Origin: Chloroflexota bacterium
GTDB lineage: Bacteria; Chloroflexota; Anaerolineae; UBA1429
Reading direction: 5' to 3'
Assembly: GCA_012513595.1 (NCBI GenBank)
Contig: JAAZBY010000401.1
Location: 1-19,043, forward strand
Length of the DNA stretch: 19,043 bases
Part shown: positions 1 to 7,563 of the stretch, piece by piece
Layout of the letters: each line of letters begins with the position of its first letter
How positions within the stretch are numbered: position 1 is the stretch's first letter
The notes under the pieces: generated by a model
What the model was told of the DNA's origin: nothing
Seen by the model: only the letters and a program-made list of their open reading frames with translations
Database searches by the model: none
Translations under genes and position numbers: made by a program

Positions 1-2042
1 ACGTGGCGGCCCTGCAGGTCGATCTCACCGTTCAGCACCCACATGTTGAACACGTCGAGGCTGTCGAACTGGCGGAAGGTGACCCGGTCGACATAGGGGA
101 GCTGCTGGCCGGCGGCATCGATGCCGCCGAAGAAGGGGTTGCGCTCCAGCACAAAGAGGTCACTATCCAGCCGGTTTGTCGCCATCCAGGGATACAGCAC
201 CGGGCGCTCGGGGTTCATGTACCACTTGTCGCGCTCCCAGAAGTACTGGGTCCAGGAGGGCAGGCCGGCCTCCTCCGCGCGCCTTTGGAGCGCGTCGGGG
301 TCCTCGGCGAAGCGCGCATGGAACTGGCGCATATAGTGGGACGGTAGGAAGGGCTCGGCCGAGTTCTGCTGGTGCATGAACACCGGGAAGCGATGGGCAA
401 AGCGTATGACCACGGTGAGGTCGTCGGGCACCTCCAGGCTCATGAGCACGGGCGGCTCGCCCGTCGCATAGCCCCGGGCTGCGCCCTGGGTGAGGTCCTT
501 GTCGCGGATGACCTCCTCGTACCACCAGCGCACGTCCTCGGAGGTGAAGGGCTGCCCGTCGGACCAGCACAGCCCATCGCGGAGGTGCACGGTATAGGTG
601 GTGGCCTCGTCGTTCACCTCCCAGGCTTCGCAGAGGTCGGGGCGCAGGCTGAGGTCGGGGTTAAAGTGCGTCAGGCTGGTGGCCACCCACTTGGACGCGC
701 CGCCAAAGTCGCTCCGGCCGGCGACGGCCCTGCGAATGGTGCCCCCGTACCGGCCGATGGTCTCGGCCACCGGGTACAGGGATGGAATGCGGGGGAGCCG
801 CTGTTCCACCGGTGGGAGCAGGCCGGCGGCGACGCGCTCCGCAAGCAGGGGCGCCTCGCGAAAGACGAGCGGTCGCCGTTCGAGCGTTGTGGCGGGCTCC
901 CCGGGCGCCGCTGCCGCAGGCGCCTGCGCCGGGGCTTTGCCTGCCGGTGCAGACGCAGCGGCCACCGGCGGGCAGACGGCGGCCAGGCTGCTGGCCGCCA
1001 CCAGGCTGGTCATGCGCAGGAACTGCCGCCGGGAAAGAGCGGCCTGGTCCGCAGGCACTGCAGGCGCTGGGGCCACCGAGTATACGAAGCGCCGCGGTGC
1101 ATTCGCGCGCTCGGGAAGGGCGGGCGTGGGCCAGGGCCGGGCTGCGGCGGGCCGTGCGGCGACGCCGGCGGCCGCGCGCACAGGCTGAGGGGCGTGCCGC
1201 TCGCGCAGGGCGTGCTCGGCGTCGCGCAGGGCGGCGGCGAAATGCGGAGGGGCCGCCTCGGCCTCGCGGAGGTTCCAGGCGCCCAGAGCGTCGCCGACGT
1301 AGGCGCGGCACAGGTCCCCGCGCAGGATGCTGGACTGGAAGAGGACGCGCCGGCCGCGGGCATCCAGACCGAGGTGTTCCAGCAAAAGGGCGGGCAGGCC
1401 CGCGCGCAGCCCCAACAAGTAGGCTTCCAGAGAGCCGAGCGCCGTGGGCTCCAGACTCTCCGCGTAGAAGACGATGCCGGCCCCCTCAGTCGACGAGACC
1501 GCTGCGGCCAGGTCCTGCCCGGCCGCACACTGCTTCAACAGGGTGGGGAAAAGCGCCTGGGGCAGGTAGGCGTGCTGCACGGCGGCCGGGGTGCCATCGA
1601 GGGTCAGAAGGTGCTGGATCCAGATGATGCGCTCGAGCGCGGAGAGGGCCAGTAACTGGCGGACGTCCTCGGGGACGTCGCCGCTGCCGCAATCGGTCAG
1701 GAGCAGCTCCACGTGTCGCCCTGCGCCGCGCCAGATCCCGGCCAGGTCGGCCAGGCGCGGCCCGGGGCCACGGGCGGCCACGAAGGTGCCCCGGCCCTGC
1801 ATGCGATCGAGCACGCCCTGGCGGACGAGGTCGTCCAGCCCCTTGCGGACCGTATCGCGGCTGAGGCCCGTAAGGGCCATGAGCTCGCGCTCCGAGGGGA
1901 TCTGTTGACCGGGCTGCCATTCGCCGCTGCGGATGCGGCGGAGCAGGGAACGGCCCAGGGAGCGGTACAGAGGCAGCCCAGGCGCCTCGGGGGCGTCGGC
2001 GGGGGGCGCGTCAAGTGGCGGCGGTTCCTGGTCGATCCTCAT
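1..2042 (-). CDS. GntR/UTRA regulator fused in frame to a Tat-signal family-5 ABC substrate-binding protein (partial)
   Basis: The frame is open from an ATG at 2042 to the window edge (680 codons, no stop; C-terminus missing); I translated it codon by codon. Residues 25-90 are a GntR winged helix (IPSERELMALTGLSRDTVRK, then GRGTFV). Residues about 105-248 match a UTRA effector domain of the HutC type. An Ala/Pro/Arg-rich linker follows. A twin-arginine motif SRRQFLR lies at 337-343, followed by a hydrophobic stretch and a degenerate lipobox (AAVC). From about 395 it resembles peptide/oligosaccharide-binding proteins (GRYGGT, WSDGQPFTSEDV, LPYVDRVTFR, NGEIDLQGRH near the edge). Third codon positions stay mostly G/C through the linker, which supports real coding. 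A GAGG precedes this ATG; an upstream ATG at 2075 lies beside the operator and has no ribosome binding site. Separate translation of the binding protein from an internal GTG is possible but no good site is seen. Confidence 0.85.
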   Translation of the reverse strand, partial: MRIDQEPPPLDAPPADAPEAPGLPLYRSLGRSLLRRIRSGEWQPGQQIPSERELMALTGLSRDTVRKGLDDLVRQGVLDRMQGRGTFVAARGPGPRLADLAGIWRGAGRHVELLLTDCGSGDVPEDVRQLLALSALERIIWIQHLLTLDGTPAAVQHAYLPQALFPTLLKQCAAGQDLAAAVSSTEGAGIVFYAESLEPTALGSLEAYLLGLRAGLPALLLEHLGLDARGRRVLFQSSILRGDLCRAYVGDALGAWNLREAEAAPPHFAAALRDAEHALRERHAPQPVRAAAGVAARPAAARPWPTPALPERANAPRRFVYSVAPAPAVPADQAALSRRQFLRMTSLVAASSLAAVCPPVAAASAPAGKAPAQAPAAAAPGEPATTLERRPLVFREAPLLAERVAAGLLPPVEQRLPRIPSLYPVAETIGRYGGTIRRAVAGRSDFGGASKWVATSLTHFNPDLSLRPDLCEAWEVNDEATTYTVHLRDGLCWSDGQPFTSEDVRWWYEEVIRDKDLTQGAARGYATGEPPVLMSLEVPDDLTVVIRFAHRFPVFMHQQNSAEPFLPSHYMRQFHARFAEDPDALQRRAEEAGLPSWTQYFWERDKWYMNPERPVLYPWMATNRLDSDLFVLERNPFFGGIDAAGQQLPYVDRVTFRQFDSLDVFNMWVLNGEIDLQGRH

Positions 2043-2075
2043 CGGAGCCTCGATCTCGCCTGGGCGATGGATCAT

Positions 2076-2087
2076 TGGTACGTACCA
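2076..2087. promoter_or_regulatory. Candidate operator palindrome, copy 1
   Basis: TGGTACGTACCA is a perfect 12-bp palindrome just downstream of the -10 box of the GntR/SBP fusion promoter, covering the expected transcription start. The identical 15-mer TGGTACGTACCAGTC occurs at the second copy. Palindromes of this kind are typical GntR-family operators, so autoregulation is the natural inference. Confidence 0.75.
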
Positions 2088-2092
2088 GTCCC

Positions 2093-2121
2093 ATCATCTC
2101 ACATCGCCACAGACTTGTCAA
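2093..2121 (-). promoter_or_regulatory. Promoter of the GntR/SBP fusion gene
   Basis: On the minus strand, TTGACA (2116-2121) is followed by a 17-bp spacer and GATGAT (2093-2098, four of six consensus bases). The expected start near 2086 falls in operator copy 1. This gives a leader of about 44 nt to the ATG at 2042. Confidence 0.65.
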
Positions 2122-2135
2122 GGTCTTGGGGCAAA

Positions 2136-2147
2136 TGGTACGTACCA
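2136..2147. promoter_or_regulatory. Candidate operator palindrome, copy 2
   Basis: This is an identical TGGTACGTACCA palindrome 14 bp upstream of the -35 box. Its centre is exactly 60 bp from copy 1. The promoter is thus bracketed by two identical sites, which would suit looping or cooperative repression by a dimeric regulator. Confidence 0.75.
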
Positions 2148-2186
2148 GTCGCCCGACCCGCCAGTGCCCTGCGCCGCCGCGGGCGG

Positions 2187-5100
2187 CTAGCGCAGCTGCC
2201 ACACCTGCGTGGCCATCACGTTGATCTGGGTGAGGAACCGCTCCACCTTGCCTTCGACCATCAGGATCTGCCCCGTGGCCCAGGCGCTGCGATGTAGCTG
2301 AAAGACGTCGGGCCGCACGATGACGTTCAGCAGCCCGAACTCGTCCTCCAGGGTGAGGAACACGAACCCCTTGGCGGTGGGCGGCGCCTGGCGCACCACC
2401 ACCAACCCCGCCACCTGGACGGTTTCGCCCAGGGAGGTGTGGGCCAGGTCCTGGCTGGTGATGGCCCCCAGCCGCTCCATCTGCTCGCGGTAGGTCTCCA
2501 TCAGATGTCCCTCGGCCGAGAGCCCCGTGGCGCTGTACTCGGCCAGGAGCTCCTCCTCGGCCGTCATCGGCTCGAGGTCGAGGGGGGCGGCGGCGATGTA
2601 CTCCAGGGGCAGGGCCTCCTCTTGGTAACGCAGGCCGCCCAGCTCCCAGAGGAGCCGCCGGGCGTCTGGCTCCCATTCCTCCATCCCCTTGGCCAGGATG
2701 GTCCGCTCTACCAGGCGGCGGGGCAGCCGCGTGCGCCGGCAAAAGTCTGCCAGGCCGAGGAAGGGGCGCTCCGCGCGGCTTGCTAGGATGCGCTCGATGG
2801 CCGCATCGCCCAGGCCGTCGATGTACGTGTAGCCGAGGCGGATGGCCCCCTCCTCGATGGTGCACTCGGCCAGGCTGCGGTTTACGTGCACGGGGAGGGT
2901 GCGCACCCCGTGCTGGCGAGCATCCCCCACCAGGACGCGCGGCGCATAGAACCCCATCGGCTGGTTGTTCAGAAGCGCGCAGTAGTACTCGGCAGGATAG
3001 TGGGCGCGGAGGTAGAGGGTGTCGTACGAGGTCTTGGCAAAGGCGGCCGCGTGGCTTTTGCAGAACCCGTAGGAGGCAAAGCCGGTGAGGCTGGTGAACA
3101 CCTGCGAGGCGGTCTCTGCGGGGACCCCTTGATCCAGGGCGCCGGCCATGAAGCGATCGCGAAAGGAGGCCATCTCCTCGCTGGAGCGATGGCGCGACAT
3201 GGCCCGCCGCAGCATGTCCGCCTCGCCGGCGCTGAACTGCCCCATGGCCATGGCGATGCGGATCACCTGTTCCTGAAAGACCACCACCCCCAGCGTCTCC
3301 TTGAGGATCGGCTCCAACAGCGGATGGGGGTAGGTGACCTCCTGCAGGCCCAGGCGTCGCTGGAAGAAGGGGTAGACCATGTTGCCCTGCAACGGGCCCG
3401 GGCGGATCAGGGCCACCTCGACGACGATGTCGCTGAAAACGCGTGGCTGCATCTTGACCAAGGCCTGCAGCTGGGCGCGCGACTCGACCTGGAAGGCACC
3501 CACCGTATCGGCCCGCTGGAGGGCTTCGTAGACGGCCGGGTCGTCGAGCGGCAGACGGTCGAGGTTCAGGCGCAAACCGTGGTGCTCCTCCACGGCGCGC
3601 AGGGTCTCGTCGATGGCCGCCAGGGTGCGCAGGGAGAGGATATCGGTTTTGATCAGCCCCGAGTCTTCGACGGAGTCCTTGTCCCACTGGATCACCACGC
3701 GCCCCGGCATGGTGGCGCGCTCCAGGGGCACGAACTGGGTCAGCGGGGCACCGGTGATGCACATGCCGCCGACGTGGATGCTCAGGTGCCGGGGCAGGCC
3801 CTGGATCTCGTCACACAGGCCCAGAAAGCGCCGCCAGACGCGGCCCGATACGCCGTCGGGGGCCTCAAGCGTGTCTTCGGTGGCCTCTTCGATGCCCAGC
3901 CGCGAAATCCCGCGCATTCGCTTGGCCAGGCCGTCGAGGACGTCCTGGGCCATGCCCAGGGCCTTGCCCACGTCGCGCGCGGCGCTGCGCTTCCGGTAGG
4001 TGACATAGTTGCACACCATGCCGACGTGGTCCTCTCCGTAATGCTGGTAGACGTACTGGATGACCTCCTCGCGGCGGCGGGCGCAAAAGTCCAGGTCGAT
4101 ATCGGGCATGACGCGCGACTCGGCGCTGAGAAAGCGCTCGAAGAGGAGGTCGTGGGCCAGGGGATCGACGTTGGTGATCCCCAGCAGATAGGCGACAATC
4201 GAATTGGCGGCCGAGCCCCGGCCGCGCACCTGGATGCCCTGCTCTTTGGCGAACCCGACGATCTCCCACACCAGCAAAAAGTAGCCGGCCAGGGCCGTCG
4301 TGCGGATGACGGCGAGTTCGTGGCGCATCTGGGCCTCGGCGGCGGCCCGACCGGTGCCCTCGGTGGGGTCCGACCCGTAGCGCACGTCGAGCCCGGCCCG
4401 GCACAGTTCGGCCAGGCGCTCGTCGGCCGACTGGCTCCCGGCGTGGGCGTGGGGGGGCAGGGCCTGTTCGCGGAAGGCGATCTCCACCCGGCAGCGGTCG
4501 GCGATCTCGAGAGAGTTGGCCAGGGCCTGCGGATAGTCGGCAAAGAGGGGGGCCAGCTCGTCGGCGGACTTGAGATACCATTCGGAGTTGGGGCGCAACC
4601 ACTCCTGGGCATCGTCGAGGGGCACGTTGTGGTCGATGGCTTTCAACACATCGGCCAGGCGATGGCCGTCGCGCTCGGCATAGTGGGTGTTGTTAGTGAC
4701 CACCAGGGGGAGCCCGGCCTCCGCCGCCAGCTCTGCCAGGGCGGCCGCCAGGGCGGCGTCTTCGCGGAGGAAGTGATTCTGCATCTCCACGTAGAGATAC
4801 CCGGCGGGAAAGATCTGCTGCAGCTGACGCAGGGCGGCCCGGGCGGCGTCGCGCTCCCCGGCCAAGAGCGGGCGCGCCAACGGCCCCTGGCGGCAGGCCG
4901 TCAGGGCGATAAGCCCCTCGGCGTGCCCGGGCAGCAGCGAGAGCGGCAGCCGCGCGTGCCCCTTGCTCTCGGCCAGCTGCGCCTGGCTGATCAGCCAGCA
5001 GAGGTTGGCGTAGCCCTGGCGGTCCTCGGCGAGGAGGACGAGGTGCTCCTCGCTGGTGAGGGTCAGCTCGGCCCCCAGGATGGGGCGCAGGCCGCGCTTC

Positions 5101-5267
5101 TGGGCCTCGGTGGAGAAGCGGACCGCCCCGTACAGGCCGTCGTGGTCCGTCAGGGCCAGGGCCGGCATGCCCAGGGCCAGGGCGCGGTCGAGGAGCGCCT
5201 CGGGGGTCGAGGACCCATCGAGGAAAGAGAAACAGGAGTGGCAGTGCAGCTCCACGTAGCCGCTCAC
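2187..5267 (-). CDS. dnaE2: Error-prone DNA polymerase DnaE2 (ImuC)
   Basis: 1026 aa, a C-family DNA polymerase that does the synthesis in the ImuA-ImuB-DnaE2 translesion pathway. The N-terminal PHP domain has HCH at 8-10 and DHD at 41-43. The palm has GRGSAANS and the catalytic acidic motif PDIDLDF at 388-394. Later come RPGPLQGN, a helix-hairpin-helix-like stretch (GLGDAAIERIL) and a C-terminal OB fold (AGLVVVRQAPPTAKG to the end). It is shorter than replicative DnaE and has no obvious tau-binding tail, as expected for DnaE2. I chose the GTG at 5267 because it gives the conserved PHP start and overlaps the upstream stop codon as GTGA, with a GGAGCG upstream. A longer frame to 5447 only overlaps the upstream gene in another frame. 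It is the last gene of the SOS operon. Confidence 0.95.
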   Translation of the reverse strand: MSGYVELHCHSCFSFLDGSSTPEALLDRALALGMPALALTDHDGLYGAVRFSTEAQKRGLRPILGAELTLTSEEHLVLLAEDRQGYANLCWLISQAQLAESKGHARLPLSLLPGHAEGLIALTACRQGPLARPLLAGERDAARAALRQLQQIFPAGYLYVEMQNHFLREDAALAAALAELAAEAGLPLVVTNNTHYAERDGHRLADVLKAIDHNVPLDDAQEWLRPNSEWYLKSADELAPLFADYPQALANSLEIADRCRVEIAFREQALPPHAHAGSQSADERLAELCRAGLDVRYGSDPTEGTGRAAAEAQMRHELAVIRTTALAGYFLLVWEIVGFAKEQGIQVRGRGSAANSIVAYLLGITNVDPLAHDLLFERFLSAESRVMPDIDLDFCARRREEVIQYVYQHYGEDHVGMVCNYVTYRKRSAARDVGKALGMAQDVLDGLAKRMRGISRLGIEEATEDTLEAPDGVSGRVWRRFLGLCDEIQGLPRHLSIHVGGMCITGAPLTQFVPLERATMPGRVVIQWDKDSVEDSGLIKTDILSLRTLAAIDETLRAVEEHHGLRLNLDRLPLDDPAVYEALQRADTVGAFQVESRAQLQALVKMQPRVFSDIVVEVALIRPGPLQGNMVYPFFQRRLGLQEVTYPHPLLEPILKETLGVVVFQEQVIRIAMAMGQFSAGEADMLRRAMSRHRSSEEMASFRDRFMAGALDQGVPAETASQVFTSLTGFASYGFCKSHAAAFAKTSYDTLYLRAHYPAEYYCALLNNQPMGFYAPRVLVGDARQHGVRTLPVHVNRSLAECTIEEGAIRLGYTYIDGLGDAAIERILASRAERPFLGLADFCRRTRLPRRLVERTILAKGMEEWEPDARRLLWELGGLRYQEEALPLEYIAAAPLDLEPMTAEEELLAEYSATGLSAEGHLMETYREQMERLGAITSQDLAHTSLGETVQVAGLVVVRQAPPTAKGFVFLTLEDEFGLLNVIVRPDVFQLHRSAWATGQILMVEGKVERFLTQINVMATQVWQLR

Positions 5268-5518
5268 TCGTACACTCGCTCCAGGTACCAAGCCTCGAGG
5301 AGGCGGTCGTAGTACAGGGTGCAAAGGAGGCCCGTCTCGGTGGTGACCTCCCAGTAGTCGCGCCAGACCTCGTGATCGGTCCACCAATGGGTGTGCACGC
5401 GCCAGCGATAGAGGACGTCGCTGATCGGATGCCAGCGCCACTGCCAAAAGAACTGCCCGGGCTGCGCCTCTTGCTCCTGGGCGCGCACGAGCAGGCCCTC
5501 CTGCCAGAAGGGGCTCAT
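5264..5518 (-). CDS. Small aromatic-rich protein of the imuB-dnaE2 cassette (DUF6504-like)
   Basis: 84 aa, very rich in Trp and Tyr (for example FFWQWRWHP, HTHWWTDHEVWRDYW), acidic at the C-terminus, no signal peptide or membrane segment. Its start overlaps the imuB stop (ATGA) and its stop overlaps the dnaE2 start (GTGA), so it is translated as part of the cassette. From memory, small proteins of the DUF6504 type sit at this position in actinobacterial and other imuB-dnaE2 loci; I could not confirm the match. Its biochemical role is unknown. Location and coupling suggest an accessory or bridging factor between ImuB and DnaE2, which is inference. Confidence 0.85.
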   Translation of the reverse strand: MSPFWQEGLLVRAQEQEAQPGQFFWQWRWHPISDVLYRWRVHTHWWTDHEVWRDYWEVTTETGLLCTLYYDRLLEAWYLERVYE

Positions 5519-6696
5519 GGCTGGAACTCCTGCAGCCTGTAACGATGCCCGCAGCCGAGGGGGTTGTGGGGGGCCACCAGGCAGGCGCGTACCACGCAGC
5601 TGGCGGAGTGTTTGCGGGTTAGCTTGCGCAGGGTGCCCTCCAGGCGCTGGTTGCCCTCAGAATGGGCGAAAAGGCTGAGCTGCCGCCCCACCCAGGGCGC
5701 CAGGCCCACCAGGCGCACCCAGGCCTCCATCACGCCGTGGCCGCTGCCCCCCACCTGGGCCAACAATCCCTCGAGGATGGCCTGGAGCCTGTGGGGGGCC
5801 AACAGGTCGCCCACCCAGGCGGAACGCACCACCGCCTCCCCATCGGCCAGGCGCGCCTCGAGCTCTACCCGGCGGACGGCCAGGCCGCCGCGCTTCAGGT
5901 CGCCCAGAAGGCGCTCGCTGGCGGCGCCCAGCGCGGCCAAGAGCGGTTCCAGGCGGGCCTCGGGCGTGGCGAACTCGACGTGCACCTCCCGCACCTTCTG
6001 GGGCTGGCCGCGGAGGGGGCGTTGGTCATGCGCCTGAGCCAGCCGATGGGCGGGCAGGCTCTCGGCGCCGAACTGCTCGGCCACCGCGGTGGAGGAGAGG
6101 GCCGCGAACTGGCCCATGGTGCGGATGCCCAGCAGCGCCATCCGACGCAGGGGCTCCTCGTCGAGGGGTAGCCAATCCACCGGAAAGGAGAAGAGATAGG
6201 CGCGGTCGCCGCTGGATACGAGGCGATAGCCGGGCCCGAACTGGCTGGAGCGGGCCGCTACCAGGGCGGCAAACTTGGTGCCCGCGATGCCAACGTTGAT
6301 CTTGACCTGGAGGCTCTGCCAGGCCTGCTGGCGCAGCGTCTCACACCAGGTCTCCTCGTCGCCATAGAGCCGGCCCATGCCGGCCGCCTCCAGGTAGGCC
6401 AGGCCCCAACGGTCGGCGTCGACGCTGGGGCTGTGCTGGCCCAAGAGCTCCAGCAGCGCTTCCCAGGCCTCCTGGTAGTGGGGCAGGTCCGCCGGGATGA
6501 CGCAGGCATCCGGGCAATGGGCCACCGCCTCGGAGACGGTCTCACCGGCCAGGGCGCCCAGCGAGGCGGCGCGGGCACAGGTGCCCAGCACCCGCTCCTC
6601 CTCGGCGATGATCAACGGGCGCATCTCCGTCTCGTGGCGGCTCCGCTCGATCTCGGCGACGAAATAAGGGACGTACGCGCAGGCGATCCGTGCCAT
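5515..6696 (-). CDS. imuB: ImuB, Y-family polymerase-like mutasome scaffold
   Basis: 393 aa. It has the Y-family fold order (N-terminal palm, helix-hairpin-helix region near GIRTMGQFAALSS, little finger) but degenerate catalytic residues. The first acidic motif is replaced by ACAYVPYFVAEIE, and the usual S-I-D-E is SVDAD at 91-95. This matches known ImuB proteins, which are non-catalytic adaptors. A canonical beta-clamp binding motif QLSLF lies at 339-343, followed by a Cys-containing C-terminal tail of the kind that binds partners. The start is the ATG at 6696, preceded by GAGGGG and 2 nt after the imuA stop. A longer upstream frame to 6951 overlaps imuA and is not coding. The stop overlaps the next gene by 4 nt. 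Confidence 0.93.
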   Translation of the reverse strand: MARIACAYVPYFVAEIERSRHETEMRPLIIAEEERVLGTCARAASLGALAGETVSEAVAHCPDACVIPADLPHYQEAWEALLELLGQHSPSVDADRWGLAYLEAAGMGRLYGDEETWCETLRQQAWQSLQVKINVGIAGTKFAALVAARSSQFGPGYRLVSSGDRAYLFSFPVDWLPLDEEPLRRMALLGIRTMGQFAALSSTAVAEQFGAESLPAHRLAQAHDQRPLRGQPQKVREVHVEFATPEARLEPLLAALGAASERLLGDLKRGGLAVRRVELEARLADGEAVVRSAWVGDLLAPHRLQAILEGLLAQVGGSGHGVMEAWVRLVGLAPWVGRQLSLFAHSEGNQRLEGTLRKLTRKHSASCVVRACLVAPHNPLGCGHRYRLQEFQP

Positions 6697-6698
6697 GC

Positions 6699-7451
6699 TT
6701 ACCCCTCGAACACCGGCATGTGTACCAGCAACGACTGTCCCTCCGTGCTGGCCATCTTGTTCTTGAGCACCGTGATGCGCGTATGAAAGCCGGTCAGGCG
6801 CCGGTAGGGCCACAGCCAGGACTGCCACTCGAACCCGAGGCGCACGCTGGCGAAATAGGGTAGGGTGAGTTCGACGGGATAGGCGGCCAGGGAGGTGACC
6901 TCGGTCAGGAAGATCAGGGCGCAGAGCGAGCGGCTCAGCAGGGTGTTCCATTCGCGGAGCGAACGATCCAGCAGGCCATAGTCAGGCTGCGCGGGGCCCT
7001 CGTACTGATTGTCGAGGCGGTCAAAGAGGATCACCCCGGCGCCCCCCTCGACGATGAGGTCATGGGTCATCTCCAGGGCATGGCCAAAGTTAAGCGGCCG
7101 CAGGATGGCCAGCGAGTCAAAGCACACCTCACTGTGGGAGAGCATGTCCAGGTCGATGGCCTGGGTCACGTCGACATAGACCACCTGATGGGCGGCTCGT
7201 TGCTCCAGGGCCAGGGTGCGGGCTACCAGGGTGCCCCGCCCGGAGGTTCCTGCGCCGACCAGCTCGGTCATGCGCCCCTGGGGCAGCCCGCCGATGCCCA
7301 ACAGGCGGTCGACATCGGGAAAGCCGGTGGGCAGAACGGGCCCCCACCCTGCGCGCCCGCCGCCGCCCCGGAAGAGGGCTCGTTGTCCGTAGCGGAGGCG
7401 GGTGGCTTCTATAACGGCGTCAAGTTGTGTGTCGTGGGTACACTTTTCCAT
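6699..7451 (-). CDS. imuA: ImuA, RecA/SulA-like mutagenesis protein
   Basis: 250 aa, first gene of the SOS cassette. It has a RecA-like ATPase core: TGFPDVDRLL, then a P-loop-like GAGTSGRGT in which Arg replaces the Walker A Lys, then a beta strand VVYVDV and a Walker B-like VILFD. The family (ImuA/ImuA') interacts with ImuB and RecA during translesion synthesis. The start ATG at 7451 has GAGGTGA at ideal spacing, and the transcript leader is only about 10 nt. The Lys to Arg change suggests weak or absent ATP hydrolysis; this is inference. Only 2 nt separate it from imuB. Confidence 0.88.
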   Translation of the reverse strand: MEKCTHDTQLDAVIEATRLRYGQRALFRGGGGRAGWGPVLPTGFPDVDRLLGIGGLPQGRMTELVGAGTSGRGTLVARTLALEQRAAHQVVYVDVTQAIDLDMLSHSEVCFDSLAILRPLNFGHALEMTHDLIVEGGAGVILFDRLDNQYEGPAQPDYGLLDRSLREWNTLLSRSLCALIFLTEVTSLAAYPVELTLPYFASVRLGFEWQSWLWPYRRLTGFHTRITVLKNKMASTEGQSLLVHMPVFEG

Positions 7452-7467
7452 CAGTCACCTCGCCCTC

Positions 7468-7497
7468 ATTATATAGAACAAACGTTCTAATTGTCAA
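7468..7497 (-). promoter_or_regulatory. Promoter of the imuA-imuB-dnaE2 operon
   Basis: On the minus strand, a consensus TTGACA (7492-7497), an 18-bp spacer and a consensus TATAAT (7468-7473). Such a strong promoter is the usual partner of a tight repressor. The ribosome binding site GAGGTGA follows almost at once. Confidence 0.85.
7474..7489. promoter_or_regulatory. LexA (SOS) box
   Basis: TAGAACAAACGTTCTA is a perfect 6-bp inverted repeat around a 4-nt centre. It matches the Gram-positive-type LexA consensus GAAC-N4-GTTC. It occupies the promoter spacer between the -35 and -10 boxes, so bound LexA would exclude RNA polymerase. Confidence 0.9.
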
Positions 7498-7563
7498 GAG
7501 GGTGACCCCAAAGAACACTCCCGCGGCGCGTTCCACCCAAATCTTGGCCGGACCCGCGCCATC

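Noticed and set aside
1079..1084. TATACT on the minus strand inside the fusion gene, as a possible internal promoter for the binding protein
   Set aside because: The sequence 17 bp upstream is CGCGAA, not a -35 box, and no ribosome binding site precedes the nearby GTG codons.
372..1655. Plus-strand open frame of 427 codons opposite the GntR/SBP fusion
   Set aside because: It uses the same codon boundaries as the minus-strand gene and has no recognisable domain. The minus frame has coherent GntR, UTRA and SBP motifs.
2173..2187. GCCGCC/GGCGGC hairpin at the dnaE2 stop codon as a terminator
   Set aside because: Only 6 bp, GC repeats are common here, and no T-tract follows.
2886..5312. Plus-strand open frame of 808 codons opposite dnaE2
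   Set aside because: It is the exact antisense of a clear DnaE2 gene, and its composition (Gly, Gln, His, Val-rich) is what a GC-rich complement gives.
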